A DNA stretch of 30,794 bases from an uncultured Actinomycetes bacterium (GCA_903845465.1 CAIMXQ010000028.1:1-30794), one strand, 5' to 3'; counted from the stretch's first letter, positions 15,544 to 24,503 are shown. A program made the numbers and translations. Notes: generated by a model from the sequence alone, not told the origin.

Positions 15544-16829
15544 TGAAATCAACTCTTTCAAAACTTTCGATGAAGACACTTACGGCAACTCAACGACGCC
15601 AAGCACGTCTATTGATTGTGCTCCTGGTTCTTGCGCTATTTGAACTTAAGTCTTTTGGTGTGGGCAATCACGCCCATGCGAAGACAACATTTGGTTTCAC
15701 CCTTGGCAAGGAATGGGTCATCATTGAAAAGTGGATGATCGATTCTCGCACGGGATGTTTTATATTTTCTGCCCTTGCTATCGCTGGATCACTTCTTGGT
15801 CTTATGCGCGTTCGCGCAAAGAAAGGGCCAGGGCTCGGAACTGCATTAGCGAGCTTCTCGCTGATAATGGGGTTTTTATGCTGGGCTGCTGCAGGAAAGT
15901 TCATTCCATTTACCGGAATGCTTCAAGGCAGCTTGCTCCTAGCGGTTCCTCTCGTATTTGGTTCGATGTCCGGACTCTTATGTGAGCGTTCAGGAGTTAT
16001 CAACATCGCTATTGAAGGCCAACTTCTGGCTGGAGCCTTTGCCTCTGGTGTTGTCGCAAGCCTGACTCATAAAACAACGTGGGGTTTATTGGTTGCCCCT
16101 CTTGCAGGTGCAATGATTTCTATTCTATTGGCAACATTTGCAATCAAATTCTCGGTAGATCAAGTGATTTTAGGCTTCGTGCTCAATGTACTTGTTATTG
16201 GTCTAACGAACTTTCTCTATAAAAAACTATTAATTCCCTATCAAAGTACCTGGAACTCAGGGCCATCCTTCTCTCATATCGAGATTCCTATTATCGGCAA
16301 GATTCCAATCATCGGTCCGATCTTCTTCAATCAAACTGTGATTGTCTATCTGATGTACATCATCGTTGCAACGATTACCTTCTCGCTCTTTCGCACCAAG
16401 TGGGGGCTACGTACACGTGCTATCGGTGAACATCCATCAGCTGCCGATAGCGTGGGTATCGACGTTAATAAACTCCGCTTCCGCAATGTCGTACTTGCTG
16501 GATTAGTTTCCGGTCTTGGTGGCGCCTACTTTACGGTTGGCTCAGTCGGTACTTTTGGAAAAGAGATGACTGCTGGCGCAGGTTTCATTGCGCTTGCAGC
16601 GCTGATCTTTGGTAAGTGGACGCCGATGGGAGCGCTCAGCGCAGCGCTACTCTTTGGTTTTGCCGATGATTTACAAGGCACGCTCTCAATTATCGGAGTT
16701 TCCATTCCATCAGAATTTATGTTGATGGTTCCCTACATTGCAACAATCATCGCTGTATCTGGTCTAGTCGGTCGCGTTCGCGCACCTAAGGCAGATGGAA
16801 TTCACTACAGCCGCGGAGAATCACATTGA
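15543..16829 (+). CDS. nucleoside ABC importer permease 2
   Basis: The second BPD_transp_2 permease (NupQ-like), 428 residues from the ATG at 15543, whose first base is the last base of the previous stop (TAATG). An in-frame TTG at 15531 is possible but would overlap by 13 bases with no benefit. It has SGVINIAIEGQLLAGAFASG, matching the NIGxEG pattern of permease 1, and the coupling loop RAIGEHPSAADSVGID. An extended N-terminus of about 100 residues with extra hydrophobic helices precedes the core. A short internal repeat IPIIGKIPIIG lies in an extracytoplasmic-looking loop. It forms the membrane heterodimer with permease 1. Confidence 0.92.
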   Translation: MKSTLSKLSMKTLTATQRRQARLLIVLLVLALFELKSFGVGNHAHAKTTFGFTLGKEWVIIEKWMIDSRTGCFIFSALAIAGSLLGLMRVRAKKGPGLGTALASFSLIMGFLCWAAAGKFIPFTGMLQGSLLLAVPLVFGSMSGLLCERSGVINIAIEGQLLAGAFASGVVASLTHKTTWGLLVAPLAGAMISILLATFAIKFSVDQVILGFVLNVLVIGLTNFLYKKLLIPYQSTWNSGPSFSHIEIPIIGKIPIIGPIFFNQTVIVYLMYIIVATITFSLFRTKWGLRTRAIGEHPSAADSVGIDVNKLRFRNVVLAGLVSGLGGAYFTVGSVGTFGKEMTAGAGFIALAALIFGKWTPMGALSAALLFGFADDLQGTLSIIGVSIPSEFMLMVPYIATIIAVSGLVGRVRAPKADGIHYSRGESH

Positions 16830-17227
16830 TGAATATTGATTGGGACCTCTTGCGCAAGGAGGCGCTTGCCGCAATGAAGAAGGCCTATGTGCCGTATTCA
16901 AAATTCCCTGTCGGAGTTGCAGCGTTGGTCGATGATGGCCGCATTATTTCTGGATGCAATGTTGAGAACGCCAGTTATGGGCTGACGTTGTGTGCCGAAT
17001 GTGGGCTAGTCTCCACACTGATTGCATCAGGTGGTGGACGGCTAGTTGCATTCGCGTGTGTAGATATTGCAGGAAATCCACTGATGCCATGTGGCCGCTG
17101 TCGCCAGTTATTGCAAGAACACGGTGGCTCCACCTTGCAGATGGCAACGAATGAAGGAATTAAAACTCTCGGAGACCTACTTCCCTGGGCATTTGGTCCT
17201 GAAGAAATTACCGATCGCTTGTCATGA
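16829..17227 (+). CDS. cdd: cytidine deaminase
   Basis: Deaminates (deoxy)cytidine to (deoxy)uridine, the first catabolic step for imported pyrimidine nucleosides. With the ATG at 16829 it has 132 residues, the size of the small tetrameric zinc enzymes. Zinc ligands and catalytic Glu are seen in GCNVENASYGLTLCAE (Cys55, Glu57) and MPCGRCRQ (Cys88, Cys91). A TTG at 16826 is an alternative start; GGAG at 16815-16818 would serve either. It overlaps the permease by one base and deoA by four, so import and catabolism share one message. Confidence 0.96.
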   Translation: MNIDWDLLRKEALAAMKKAYVPYSKFPVGVAALVDDGRIISGCNVENASYGLTLCAECGLVSTLIASGGGRLVAFACVDIAGNPLMPCGRCRQLLQEHGGSTLQMATNEGIKTLGDLLPWAFGPEEITDRLS

Positions 17228-18513
17228 TTGAACCATTTGCAGCCGTTGAAATCATTGCAGCAAAGCGTGATCACAACGAATTAACAGATCCACAGATTGA
17301 TTGGATAATCGACGCCTACGCACGTGGAGTAGTAGCGGACGAACAGATGTCAGCGCTTCTCATGGCCATTCTTCTCAATGGAATGAATTCACGTGAAATT
17401 TCACGATGGACAAATGCGATGATCAACAGCGGTGAGCGAATGGATTGGTCGAAGCTCGATCGTAAGACTGCAGATAAGCATTCAACAGGTGGCGTCGGCG
17501 ACAAGATCACACTTCCACTTGCTCCCCTTGTTGCAGCTTGTGGGGGAGCAGTTCCTCAACTATCAGGGCGCGGACTTGGCCATACAGGTGGAACTCTCGA
17601 CAAACTCGAATCCATTCCTGGTTGGCGCGCATCACTTACCAATGATGAGATGCTCAAGGTTTTACAAGATACTGGCGCTGTAATTTGTGCAGCAGGTGCT
17701 GGACTAGCGCCTGCAGATAAGAAGCTCTACGCACTCCGCGATGTGACTGCAACCGTAGAAGCGATTCCACTTATCGCATCCTCGATTATGAGCAAGAAGA
17801 TTGCCGAGGGTACTTCTGCACTCATTTTGGATGTCAAAACTGGCAGCGGTGCATTTATGTCAGATCCTAAAAAGGCATCTGAACTCGCACGCACGATGGT
17901 GCAACTTGGGATGGATGCTGGCGTGAAGACTCGCGCACTTGTAACAGCAATGGATGTTCCACTTGGACTTACCGCAGGTAATGCACTTGAAGTACGAGAA
18001 TCTGTTGAAGTTCTAGCAGGCGGTGGACCTTCTGATGTTGTAGAACTTACGATTCTCCTTGCTCGCGAAATGATTGATGCTGCAGGAATCGTTGGTAAAG
18101 ATCCTGCCGATGCTCTTAAAGATGGAAGTGCAATGGATCATTGGCGGCGCATGATTAGCGCACAAGGCGGAGATCCTGATGCTGCGCTTCCCGTAGCACG
18201 CGAACAGCATGTAGTGAAGGCAGCCAACAGCGGAATCATCACAACAATGGATGCGATGAAAGTTGGCGTGAGCGCATGGCGCCTTGGAGCCGGACGATCT
18301 AAGCAAGGTGAAAAGGTCCAGGCAGGTGCAGGTATTGAGCTCCATGCAAAGCCTGGAGATTACATTGCAGCAGGATCACCTCTGATGACCCTTCATACAG
18401 ATGAAGCCGCTCGTTTTGAACGAGCGCTCGACATCCTGGGTGGTGCTGTCACAATAGTTGAAGGTGGAACGGTCAATCGTCTACCTCTAGTGTTAGAGAG
18501 AATTGAAGGATGA
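17224..18513 (+). CDS. deoA: thymidine phosphorylase
   Basis: Phosphorolysis of thymidine (and deoxyuridine) to base and 2-deoxyribose-1-phosphate. The 429 residues carry the glycosyltransferase-3 family phosphate-binding site KHSTGGVGDK (85-94) and the signature GRGLGHTGGTLDKLESIPG (115-133), with KTGSGAFM further on and the C-terminal domain containing AGIELHAKPGDYI. Both end overlaps are four bases (ATGA type) with cdd and add, typical of a tightly coupled operon. Uridine might also be a substrate (pyrimidine phosphorylase activity occurs in the family); sequence alone does not settle this. Confidence 0.95.
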   Translation: MIEPFAAVEIIAAKRDHNELTDPQIDWIIDAYARGVVADEQMSALLMAILLNGMNSREISRWTNAMINSGERMDWSKLDRKTADKHSTGGVGDKITLPLAPLVAACGGAVPQLSGRGLGHTGGTLDKLESIPGWRASLTNDEMLKVLQDTGAVICAAGAGLAPADKKLYALRDVTATVEAIPLIASSIMSKKIAEGTSALILDVKTGSGAFMSDPKKASELARTMVQLGMDAGVKTRALVTAMDVPLGLTAGNALEVRESVEVLAGGGPSDVVELTILLAREMIDAAGIVGKDPADALKDGSAMDHWRRMISAQGGDPDAALPVAREQHVVKAANSGIITTMDAMKVGVSAWRLGAGRSKQGEKVQAGAGIELHAKPGDYIAAGSPLMTLHTDEAARFERALDILGGAVTIVEGGTVNRLPLVLERIEG

Positions 18514-19604
18514 GCGACTTAACAAAGAAGCCAACAGCTGATCAGGTAAAACGTCTGCCGAAAGCGCTCCTGCACGATCACCTAGATGGTGGATTACGAC
18601 CTCAAACTATTATCGATATTGCTAAAGAGATCGGCCATAAGTTACCAACGTATGACGCAACAGAACTTGCTGAGTGGTTTCGCACTTCATGTGATTCAGG
18701 ATCGCTCGTCCTTTATCTCGAGACATTTGCTCATACAGTCGCAGTGATGCAACGCAAGGAAGATATTGTCCGTGTTGCCCGCGAATGTGCCTTGGATCTT
18801 GCCCGTGATGGCGTTGTTTACGCAGAAGTTCGTATGGCGCCTGAACTCATAACTGAAAAAGGTCTGACTCTTTCACAAGCTATCGAAGCAATTCTTGAAG
18901 GATTCCGTGCAGGCGAAGCTGAAGCAAAGGCCGAAGGCAACACGATACGTGTGATGTCACTTCTATGTGGAATGCGCCAGAATGAACTCTCGCAAGAAGT
19001 TGCAGAACTCACTGTTAAATATCGCGATCAAGGCGTTGTTGGTTTTGATATCGCAGGACCTGAAGATGGTTTCCCGCCAAGTGATCAGCTCGACACCTTC
19101 GAATATTTGCGCCGTGAAAACGCTCACTTCACCATTCACGCAGGTGAGGCTTATGGATTGCCTTCTATCTGGGAGGCAATTCAACTTTGTGGCGCCGAAC
19201 GTTTAGGTCACGGTGTTCGTATCACCGACGATATCGATTTCAATCACACACCACCTCGCCTTGGTCGCCTTGCATCGTATGTTCGCGATCGCCGAGTTCC
19301 TCTTGAGATGTGTCCATCATCGAATATTCAAACAGGTGTTGCAGATTCATTCGCACATCACCCACTTGCGCGTCTTGCAAAGCTTCGCTTTCGAGTCACG
19401 ATCAATACTGATAATCGTTTAATGTCAGCAACATCGATGACTCGCGAGATGACCGAGATGGTTAATCAATGCGATTGGACCTTCCAAGATTTGCAGCGCG
19501 TAACTGTTAATGCCTTAAAGAGCGCATTCATTCCCTTTGAAGAGCGTCTAACAATTATTGAGAGCGTTATTAAGCCAGGCTATGCAAAAATTTCAGCGGA
19601 GTAA
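18510..19604 (+). CDS. add: adenosine deaminase
   Basis: Hydrolytic deamination of (deoxy)adenosine to (deoxy)inosine, preparing it for the purine nucleoside phosphorylase encoded opposite. The 364 residues keep the metal and catalytic sites of the family: HDH (His22, His24), TIHAGEA (His210, Glu213), LGHGVR (His234) and NTD (Asp301). The residue after Asp301 is Asn (TDNRLMS) instead of the second Asp of the E. coli and mammalian TDDP motif; I recall the TDNR form from other actinobacterial enzymes. The ATG at 18510 is preceded closely by GAAGG and overlaps deoA. It is the last gene of the importer operon; its stop is only six bases from the convergent ALDH stop. Confidence 0.95.
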   Translation: MSDLTKKPTADQVKRLPKALLHDHLDGGLRPQTIIDIAKEIGHKLPTYDATELAEWFRTSCDSGSLVLYLETFAHTVAVMQRKEDIVRVARECALDLARDGVVYAEVRMAPELITEKGLTLSQAIEAILEGFRAGEAEAKAEGNTIRVMSLLCGMRQNELSQEVAELTVKYRDQGVVGFDIAGPEDGFPPSDQLDTFEYLRRENAHFTIHAGEAYGLPSIWEAIQLCGAERLGHGVRITDDIDFNHTPPRLGRLASYVRDRRVPLEMCPSSNIQTGVADSFAHHPLARLAKLRFRVTINTDNRLMSATSMTREMTEMVNQCDWTFQDLQRVTVNALKSAFIPFEERLTIIESVIKPGYAKISAE

Positions 19605-19610
19605 CTTTCT

Positions 19611-20462
19611 TTAAACTCCTACTGAATGCCAGACCGTTTTAGATTCCATAAATGCGAGGATTCTTGTTGGGCTTTGACCGGTGCTAAAGGCATGAATCCG
19701 CTTTAGGTTCTCAGCCCCCGCCTCTTTGAGTGCGCCCCGCTTCTTCTTATCAATTCCACTGATATCAAAACCATCGATATCCATATGAGATGCAGCCCAT
19801 GGAGCTAGTTCATCAAGTGAGCCGGTAAGGATATTGATGACACCTGCAGGAAGATCGCTTGTTGCCAATACTTCAGCAAATGACATTGCAGGAACTGCAA
19901 GTGATCCAGGAACAAGTACAACTGTTGAATTACCCGAAACTACTGCGGCAGCGATGGCATCGATAAAATCAATGAAACTGGTTGAAGAGGCGATGGCAAC
20001 GACACCTTGTGGTTCAGAGATTGAGAAGTTAAAGAATGGACCAGCAACTGGATTAGTCGCACCACTTACGGCTTGTAGCTTGTCGCTCCAACCCGCGTAC
20101 CAAACCCAACGGTCAATGGCATCTAGTACTTGCGATTTAGCTTTGAGAGAAGTTATCTGTGACGTCAGTGCAATCTCAGATTCGAATTGTTCTGCCCTGC
20201 CTTCGAGCATTTCGGCGATGCGATAGAGAATTTGTCCACGATTGTATGCAGTTGCCTTTGACCAACCAGAGTGCGCAGCGCGGGCAGCAGTGACGGCATC
20301 GCGAAGATCTTTACGTGATGCAAGTGCAGGGTTAGCAATGAAATCGCCATTCTTAGCGGAGACTTCAAATACTCGACCTGATTCACTGCGAGGGAATGCA
20401 CCATTGATAAAGAGCTTGTATGTCTTCTTCACATCAACGCGAGCTTGCTTCTTAGTAGCCAT
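19611..20462 (-). CDS. ALDH-superfamily protein lacking the catalytic domain
   Basis: A 283-residue relative of aldehyde dehydrogenases that covers only the N-terminal, NAD-binding-like half. KLFINGAFPRSESGRVFEV, RGQILYRIAEMLEGR, YAGWSDKL, EPQGVVAIASS and AAAVVSGNSTVVLVPG align with equivalent blocks of the neighbour upstream. The PWNFP Asn block is replaced by STSFIDF, and the ELGGK glutamate and the catalytic-Cys domain are missing. The reading frame is clean and it starts immediately after the partner's stop (TAG then ATG), so it is probably not decay. This is the domain order of bacterial ALDH16, in which a second ALDH domain is non-catalytic, here as a separate gene. It may be a structural partner of the active subunit. 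Confidence 0.85.
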   Translation of the reverse strand: MATKKQARVDVKKTYKLFINGAFPRSESGRVFEVSAKNGDFIANPALASRKDLRDAVTAARAAHSGWSKATAYNRGQILYRIAEMLEGRAEQFESEIALTSQITSLKAKSQVLDAIDRWVWYAGWSDKLQAVSGATNPVAGPFFNFSISEPQGVVAIASSTSFIDFIDAIAAAVVSGNSTVVLVPGSLAVPAMSFAEVLATSDLPAGVINILTGSLDELAPWAASHMDIDGFDISGIDKKKRGALKEAGAENLKRIHAFSTGQSPTRILAFMESKTVWHSVGV

Positions 20463-21911
20463 CTACTTCGACCCCGTCTCTTTCCCGGTCTTTAAATATG
20501 CTGTAAGGCCATGTTTACCGCCTTCGCGACCCCATCCTGATTCTTTATAACCACCAAACGGGGATGCTGGATCAAATTTATTAAATGTATTTGCCCAGAT
20601 AACTCCAGCCTTGAGATGTTGGCTCGCCCAGAAAATACGTGAACCTTTCTCGCTCCAGATTCCGGCAGATAATCCAAAGGGGGTGTTATTTGCCTTATCA
20701 ATCGCCTCTTGTGGAGTTCTAAACGTCAAGACAGAGAGAACTGGGCCGAAGATCTCCTCCTGTGCAATGCGATGTGCCTGAGTGACGCCAGTAAATATTG
20801 TGGGTGCAAACCAGAAACCTTTATCTGAGAGGTTGCACTGCGGGCTCCAGCGCTCGGCACCTTCTGCATCTCCGATAGCAGAGAGCTCTTTAATCTTTAC
20901 CAACTGCTCCTTCGAGTTGATTGCGCCAAGGTCGGTATTTTTATCGAGAGGATCTCCCACTCTGATCTTGGACATTCTGACCTTGAGCTTCTCAATAATT
21001 TCATCGGCGATGCTCTCTTGCAGAATCAATCGAGATCCCGCACAACATACATGGCCCTGGTTGAAGAAGATTCCATTGACGATTCCTTCAACGGCTTCAT
21101 CTACTGGAGCATCATCGAAGACGATATTTGCACCTTTTCCACCGAGTTCAAGTGTTGCTTTCTTATCGGTGGATGCAATTGCGCGAGCAATCTTCTTGCC
21201 AACGTCGGTAGATCCTGTAAATGCAATCTTATGAATTCCTGGATGGTTCACGATTGCAGCCCCTGTAGATCCATCACCGGTGACGATATTGACGACACCA
21301 TCAGGAAGTTCTGCCTGTTGGCAGACTTCGGCGAAAAGTAGAGCGGTCAGAGAAGTGGTCTCAGCTGGTTTGAGTACTACCGTGTTTCCGGTTGCAAGCG
21401 CTGGCGCCACCTTCCATGCAAGCATTAAAAGCGGGAAGTTCCAAGGAATGATCTGACCTGCAACTCCATACGCTTTTGGTGAGTGACCAAGTCCTGCATA
21501 ATCTAATTTATCTGCCCACCCTGCGTGATAGAAAAAATGAGCGGCAACAAGCGGGATATCAATATCGCGAGTTTCACGAATCGGCTTGCCGTTATCAAGA
21601 GTTTCAAGAACTGCGAACTCACGAGCACGTTCTTGCAGAATGCGCGCAATGCGATATAAATATTTTCCGCGTTCTTTACCCGAAAGCTTTGACCACGTCT
21701 TTGTATATGCCTTCTGCGCCGCAGCTACAGCTTTATCAACATCTGATGCTCCGCCGAGTGAGATGTGGCTGAGTATCTCTTCAGTTGCAGGATTGATTGT
21801 TGGAAAATGCTTCTTTCCAGCTACAAATGAACCATTGATGAAGTGACCATATTTAGGCTTGATAGAGACGATCGCCCTAGATTCTGGAGCCGGTGCGTAC
21901 TCAAAGGTCAT
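20463..21911 (-). CDS. NAD(P)-dependent aldehyde dehydrogenase, catalytic
   Basis: A complete ALDH of 482 residues: IIPWNFP (Asn158), NTVVLKPAE, FTGSTDVGK, general base in LELGGKG (Glu255), NQGHVCCAGSR (catalytic Cys289, by alignment with the middle Cys of ALDH2), EEIFGPVLSV and the C-terminal FGGYKESGWGREGG. The ATG at 21911 with AGAGAAGAG upstream is preferred over a TTG at 21932 that overlaps deoC. Lying between deoC and a truncated ALDH, it could oxidise the acetaldehyde released by deoxyribose-5-phosphate cleavage; substrate is inferred from context only. Stop and next start abut with no spacer, implying fixed stoichiometry with the non-catalytic partner. Confidence 0.94.
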   Translation of the reverse strand: MTFEYAPAPESRAIVSIKPKYGHFINGSFVAGKKHFPTINPATEEILSHISLGGASDVDKAVAAAQKAYTKTWSKLSGKERGKYLYRIARILQERAREFAVLETLDNGKPIRETRDIDIPLVAAHFFYHAGWADKLDYAGLGHSPKAYGVAGQIIPWNFPLLMLAWKVAPALATGNTVVLKPAETTSLTALLFAEVCQQAELPDGVVNIVTGDGSTGAAIVNHPGIHKIAFTGSTDVGKKIARAIASTDKKATLELGGKGANIVFDDAPVDEAVEGIVNGIFFNQGHVCCAGSRLILQESIADEIIEKLKVRMSKIRVGDPLDKNTDLGAINSKEQLVKIKELSAIGDAEGAERWSPQCNLSDKGFWFAPTIFTGVTQAHRIAQEEIFGPVLSVLTFRTPQEAIDKANNTPFGLSAGIWSEKGSRIFWASQHLKAGVIWANTFNKFDPASPFGGYKESGWGREGGKHGLTAYLKTGKETGSK

Positions 21912-21924
21912 CGTCTGCTCTTCT

Positions 21925-22872
21925 CTAGTCAATCGTCACGTAGTTAGGGCTAGCGTAGTAGCCATCTGACATTTTCATGCGCTGCATCAGTAAATCATTA
22001 AGCAGCGCGCTTGCACCGATTCGGAATAGCTGCGGTGTTAACCAGTCGGGCCCTGCCGTCTCATTGACAAGTACCAATTGCTTTATTGCATCTTTTGTAG
22101 TTCGGATTCCACCAGCTGGCTTAACACCAATTCTGCGTTGCGTGAGTGTGTAAAAGTCGCGTACAGCCTCAAGCATCACAAGTACGACTGGGGGAGTCGC
22201 AGCAGGTGCAACCTTTCCAGTAGAAGTCTTTATGAAGTCCGCTCCTGCCAGCATCGCTAAGTAGGAAGCCTTTCGCACATTGTCATAAGTGACAAGCTCG
22301 CCTGTTTCGAAGATGACTTTGAGATGCGCTTTCTCGCCACAGACTTCGCGAATTTTTACAATCTCATCAAATACCAATCCGTACTTACCCGCAAGGAATG
22401 CTCCACGGTCAATTACCATATCGATTTCGGCAGCACCTGCGTTGATTGCATCTTGCGTATCTCGGATCTTTACTTCCATAGAAGCGCGACCAGATGGAAA
22501 TGCAGTCGAAACTGCAGCAACGGGCACATGTTTGCCACCAATTGCATCTAAATGCGTGCGAGCAACTTCGACCATATCGTTATAGACGCAGATTGCACCG
22601 ACGCTGGGAACTGTGGGATCTGTTGGATCGGGCCTCACTGCTTTGGAACAGAGTGCGCGAACTTTGCCGGGAGTATCTGCACCTTCAAGAGTTGTTAGGT
22701 CCACCATGGAAATTGCAGTTTCAATTGCCCATTTCTTGCTGGTTGTTTTGATACTTCGAGTTGCAAGCATCGCCGCTCGTGATTCAGCACCTACTTGGTC
22801 GACCCCAGATAATTGATTGAGGAAATCAACAAGTGACTTCTCTGATCCATCGACTAAGCCGTAGAAACTCAC
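21925..22872 (-). CDS. deoC: deoxyribose-phosphate aldolase
   Basis: Cleaves 2-deoxyribose-5-phosphate to glyceraldehyde-3-phosphate and acetaldehyde. From the GTG at 22872 (GTGA overlap with the upstream stop) it has 315 residues. The Schiff-base Lys is in ADFIKTSTGK (Lys215) and the second active-site Lys in GVKPAGGIRT (Lys251); MVDLTTLEG and AAVSTAFPSG are also family blocks. The frame is open further upstream inside the mutase gene, but that stretch has no DeoC similarity. It is longer than the E. coli enzyme because of an N-terminal extension, the form common in actinobacteria. The operon order PNP–mutase–deoC–ALDH follows the pathway order. Confidence 0.95.
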   Translation of the reverse strand: MSFYGLVDGSEKSLVDFLNQLSGVDQVGAESRAAMLATRSIKTTSKKWAIETAISMVDLTTLEGADTPGKVRALCSKAVRPDPTDPTVPSVGAICVYNDMVEVARTHLDAIGGKHVPVAAVSTAFPSGRASMEVKIRDTQDAINAGAAEIDMVIDRGAFLAGKYGLVFDEIVKIREVCGEKAHLKVIFETGELVTYDNVRKASYLAMLAGADFIKTSTGKVAPAATPPVVLVMLEAVRDFYTLTQRRIGVKPAGGIRTTKDAIKQLVLVNETAGPDWLTPQLFRIGASALLNDLLMQRMKMSDGYYASPNYVTID

Positions 22873-24485
22873 GACAGTAATTCTTTCAGAGGTTGGCGAA
22901 TCTGGTCGAGCAATTTCTGTGATTCGTCCGACGTGGCTGTCACGACTTCGATGTAACACTTGATCTTTGCTTCTGTTCCCGAAGGGCGCACGATGACTCG
23001 AATTCCACCGGCAAGCCAGATACGTAGCCCATCCGTTGGTGGCAGGCCATTGGTTGGCGCTGCTAAATCATCAATGGATTCAACTGCTCGTCCTGCAATC
23101 TCTTTAGGTGGCCTCTGACGTAATCCGGCAAGTAGTCGAGTAATTGCTGACATATCGGTAACACGAATGGAAATCTGCTCTGTTCCATGAAAGCCATGTC
23201 GCGCCCATACTTCATCGAGCAAGTCAGAGATTGTGAGCCCATCTCGCTTTAAATCCATTGCAATCTGCGCAATAAAAATTGCTGCTGAAATTCCATCTTT
23301 ATCATTCACATTCTCAGAATCGACTGCATAACCAATCGCTTCTTCATATCCATAGGCAAGATTTTCAATCTTAGCAAGCCACTTAAATCCAGTAAGCACC
23401 TCTTCAAATGCGATCCCGTAATGTCCGCAAATCTTTCTCAGTGCAGAGGAAGAAACGATTGAATTTCCAAAAGTGCCGGTTGGCTTGGATCGCGCAATCC
23501 ATTCGCCGAACACAATGCCTAGTTCGTCCCCGCGCAACATACGCCAACCAACGTGTGAATCGTTGATTGCAACGGCACATCGATCAGCATCGGGATCATT
23601 TGCAATAACGAGATCTGCGCCGAAATCACGAGCCTTCTTGAGAGCTAGATCAATTGCCCCAGGTTCTTCAGGGTTGGGAAATGCAACTGTGGGAAAGTCA
23701 GGATCAGGGGTGCATTGTTCATCTACGAGGATAAGCGTTGCGAAACCTGCATGGTTGAAGACGCGTTGCACGGTTTCAGTACCAACACCGTGCATCGCGG
23801 TGTACACAATCTTGATATCGCCAGGACGTGGAGCAAGTGCGCTTGTACGTTTTACATATTCTGTAATTAATTCTTCACCTAATACTGTCCAATTTTTCCC
23901 ACGGGGAAGCGTCTTGAGCGATGCCACTTCTCCGATATCAGCAGCCATAAAACCATCTGTGGGGCTAATGATTTGTGAGGATGCGTAATTGATTCCATCG
24001 GCGGTAGGTCCGATATAAACCTTGTACCCATTATCTTGAGGTGGGTTATGACTTGCAGTCACCATGATGCCGACATCGCACTGTAGATGCGATGTTGCAA
24101 ATGCAAGAACTGGAGTTGGAAGCGGACGAGGAAGTATGTAAACATCCATACCTGCACCACTCATGATTTCTGCAGTCTCGAATGTGTAATCCTCAGATCC
24201 ATAGCGAGCATCGCGACCGATGACTACCTTCGTCATTCCACGCTTTCGCATATAGGCGGCAATTCCGGCTGCTGTGCGACCAACAACAGCGCGATTCATG
24301 CACGATGGTCCAGGTCCTATCGGACCACGCAACCCTGCTGTACCAAATTGAAGAAAGCCGTTGAAGTACTTCTTCAGCGTTCTTTCATCCCCTGAATCGA
24401 GAAGTGATTGCAGCTCTGCAGAGGTATGAGGATCTGGATCGTCACCAATCCACGCATGTACTTCAGCGACGAGTGATTGATCCAT
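22869..24485 (-). CDS. alpha-D-phosphohexomutase family enzyme (possible phosphopentomutase role)
   Basis: A 538-residue phosphosugar mutase with the phosphoserine loop TASHNPP (Ser145), metal loop DPDADR (297-302), sugar-binding GDELG, and the C-terminal phosphate-binding RPSGTEAKIK. Family members act on phosphoglucose or phosphomannose; the FGTAGLRG N-terminal motif is shared with the long PGM2-like branch, some members of which act on pentose-1-phosphates. Placed between the nucleoside phosphorylase and deoC, and with no deoB in the window, it is well positioned to convert (deoxy)ribose-1-phosphate to the 5-phosphate. Mutase class is sure; the pentose substrate is inferred. The stop overlaps deoC by four bases (GTGA). 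Confidence 0.9.
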   Translation of the reverse strand: MDQSLVAEVHAWIGDDPDPHTSAELQSLLDSGDERTLKKYFNGFLQFGTAGLRGPIGPGPSCMNRAVVGRTAAGIAAYMRKRGMTKVVIGRDARYGSEDYTFETAEIMSGAGMDVYILPRPLPTPVLAFATSHLQCDVGIMVTASHNPPQDNGYKVYIGPTADGINYASSQIISPTDGFMAADIGEVASLKTLPRGKNWTVLGEELITEYVKRTSALAPRPGDIKIVYTAMHGVGTETVQRVFNHAGFATLILVDEQCTPDPDFPTVAFPNPEEPGAIDLALKKARDFGADLVIANDPDADRCAVAINDSHVGWRMLRGDELGIVFGEWIARSKPTGTFGNSIVSSSALRKICGHYGIAFEEVLTGFKWLAKIENLAYGYEEAIGYAVDSENVNDKDGISAAIFIAQIAMDLKRDGLTISDLLDEVWARHGFHGTEQISIRVTDMSAITRLLAGLRQRPPKEIAGRAVESIDDLAAPTNGLPPTDGLRIWLAGGIRVIVRPSGTEAKIKCYIEVVTATSDESQKLLDQIRQPLKELLS

Positions 24486-24491
24486 GAGTGC

Positions 24492-24497
24492 AGGTTA
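24492..24497 (-). promoter_or_regulatory. candidate -10 box for leaderless mutase mRNA
   Basis: On the minus strand TAACCT (TANNNT) is followed by exactly six bases (GCACTC) and then the ATG at 24485. There is no Shine-Dalgarno in the 18-base gap after the phosphorylase stop. This suggests an internal promoter for mutase–deoC–ALDH. Confidence 0.45.
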
Positions 24498-24503
24498 TCT
24501 TTG

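Noticed and set aside
16274..16332. Repeated IPIIGKIPIIGPI segment in permease 2 as a tandem DNA repeat
   Set aside because: Only two short degenerate copies at protein level; likely loop sequence rather than a repeat element.
19407..19424. Adenosine deaminase with TDN in place of TDD as an inactivating change
   Set aside because: The first Asp, a metal ligand, is kept along with all His ligands and the catalytic Glu; the TDNR form appears normal for actinobacterial enzymes.
19611..20462. Half-length ALDH as a pseudogene
   Set aside because: The frame is intact, start and stop abut the partner gene cleanly, and the missing part matches the non-catalytic ALDH16 domain rather than random truncation.
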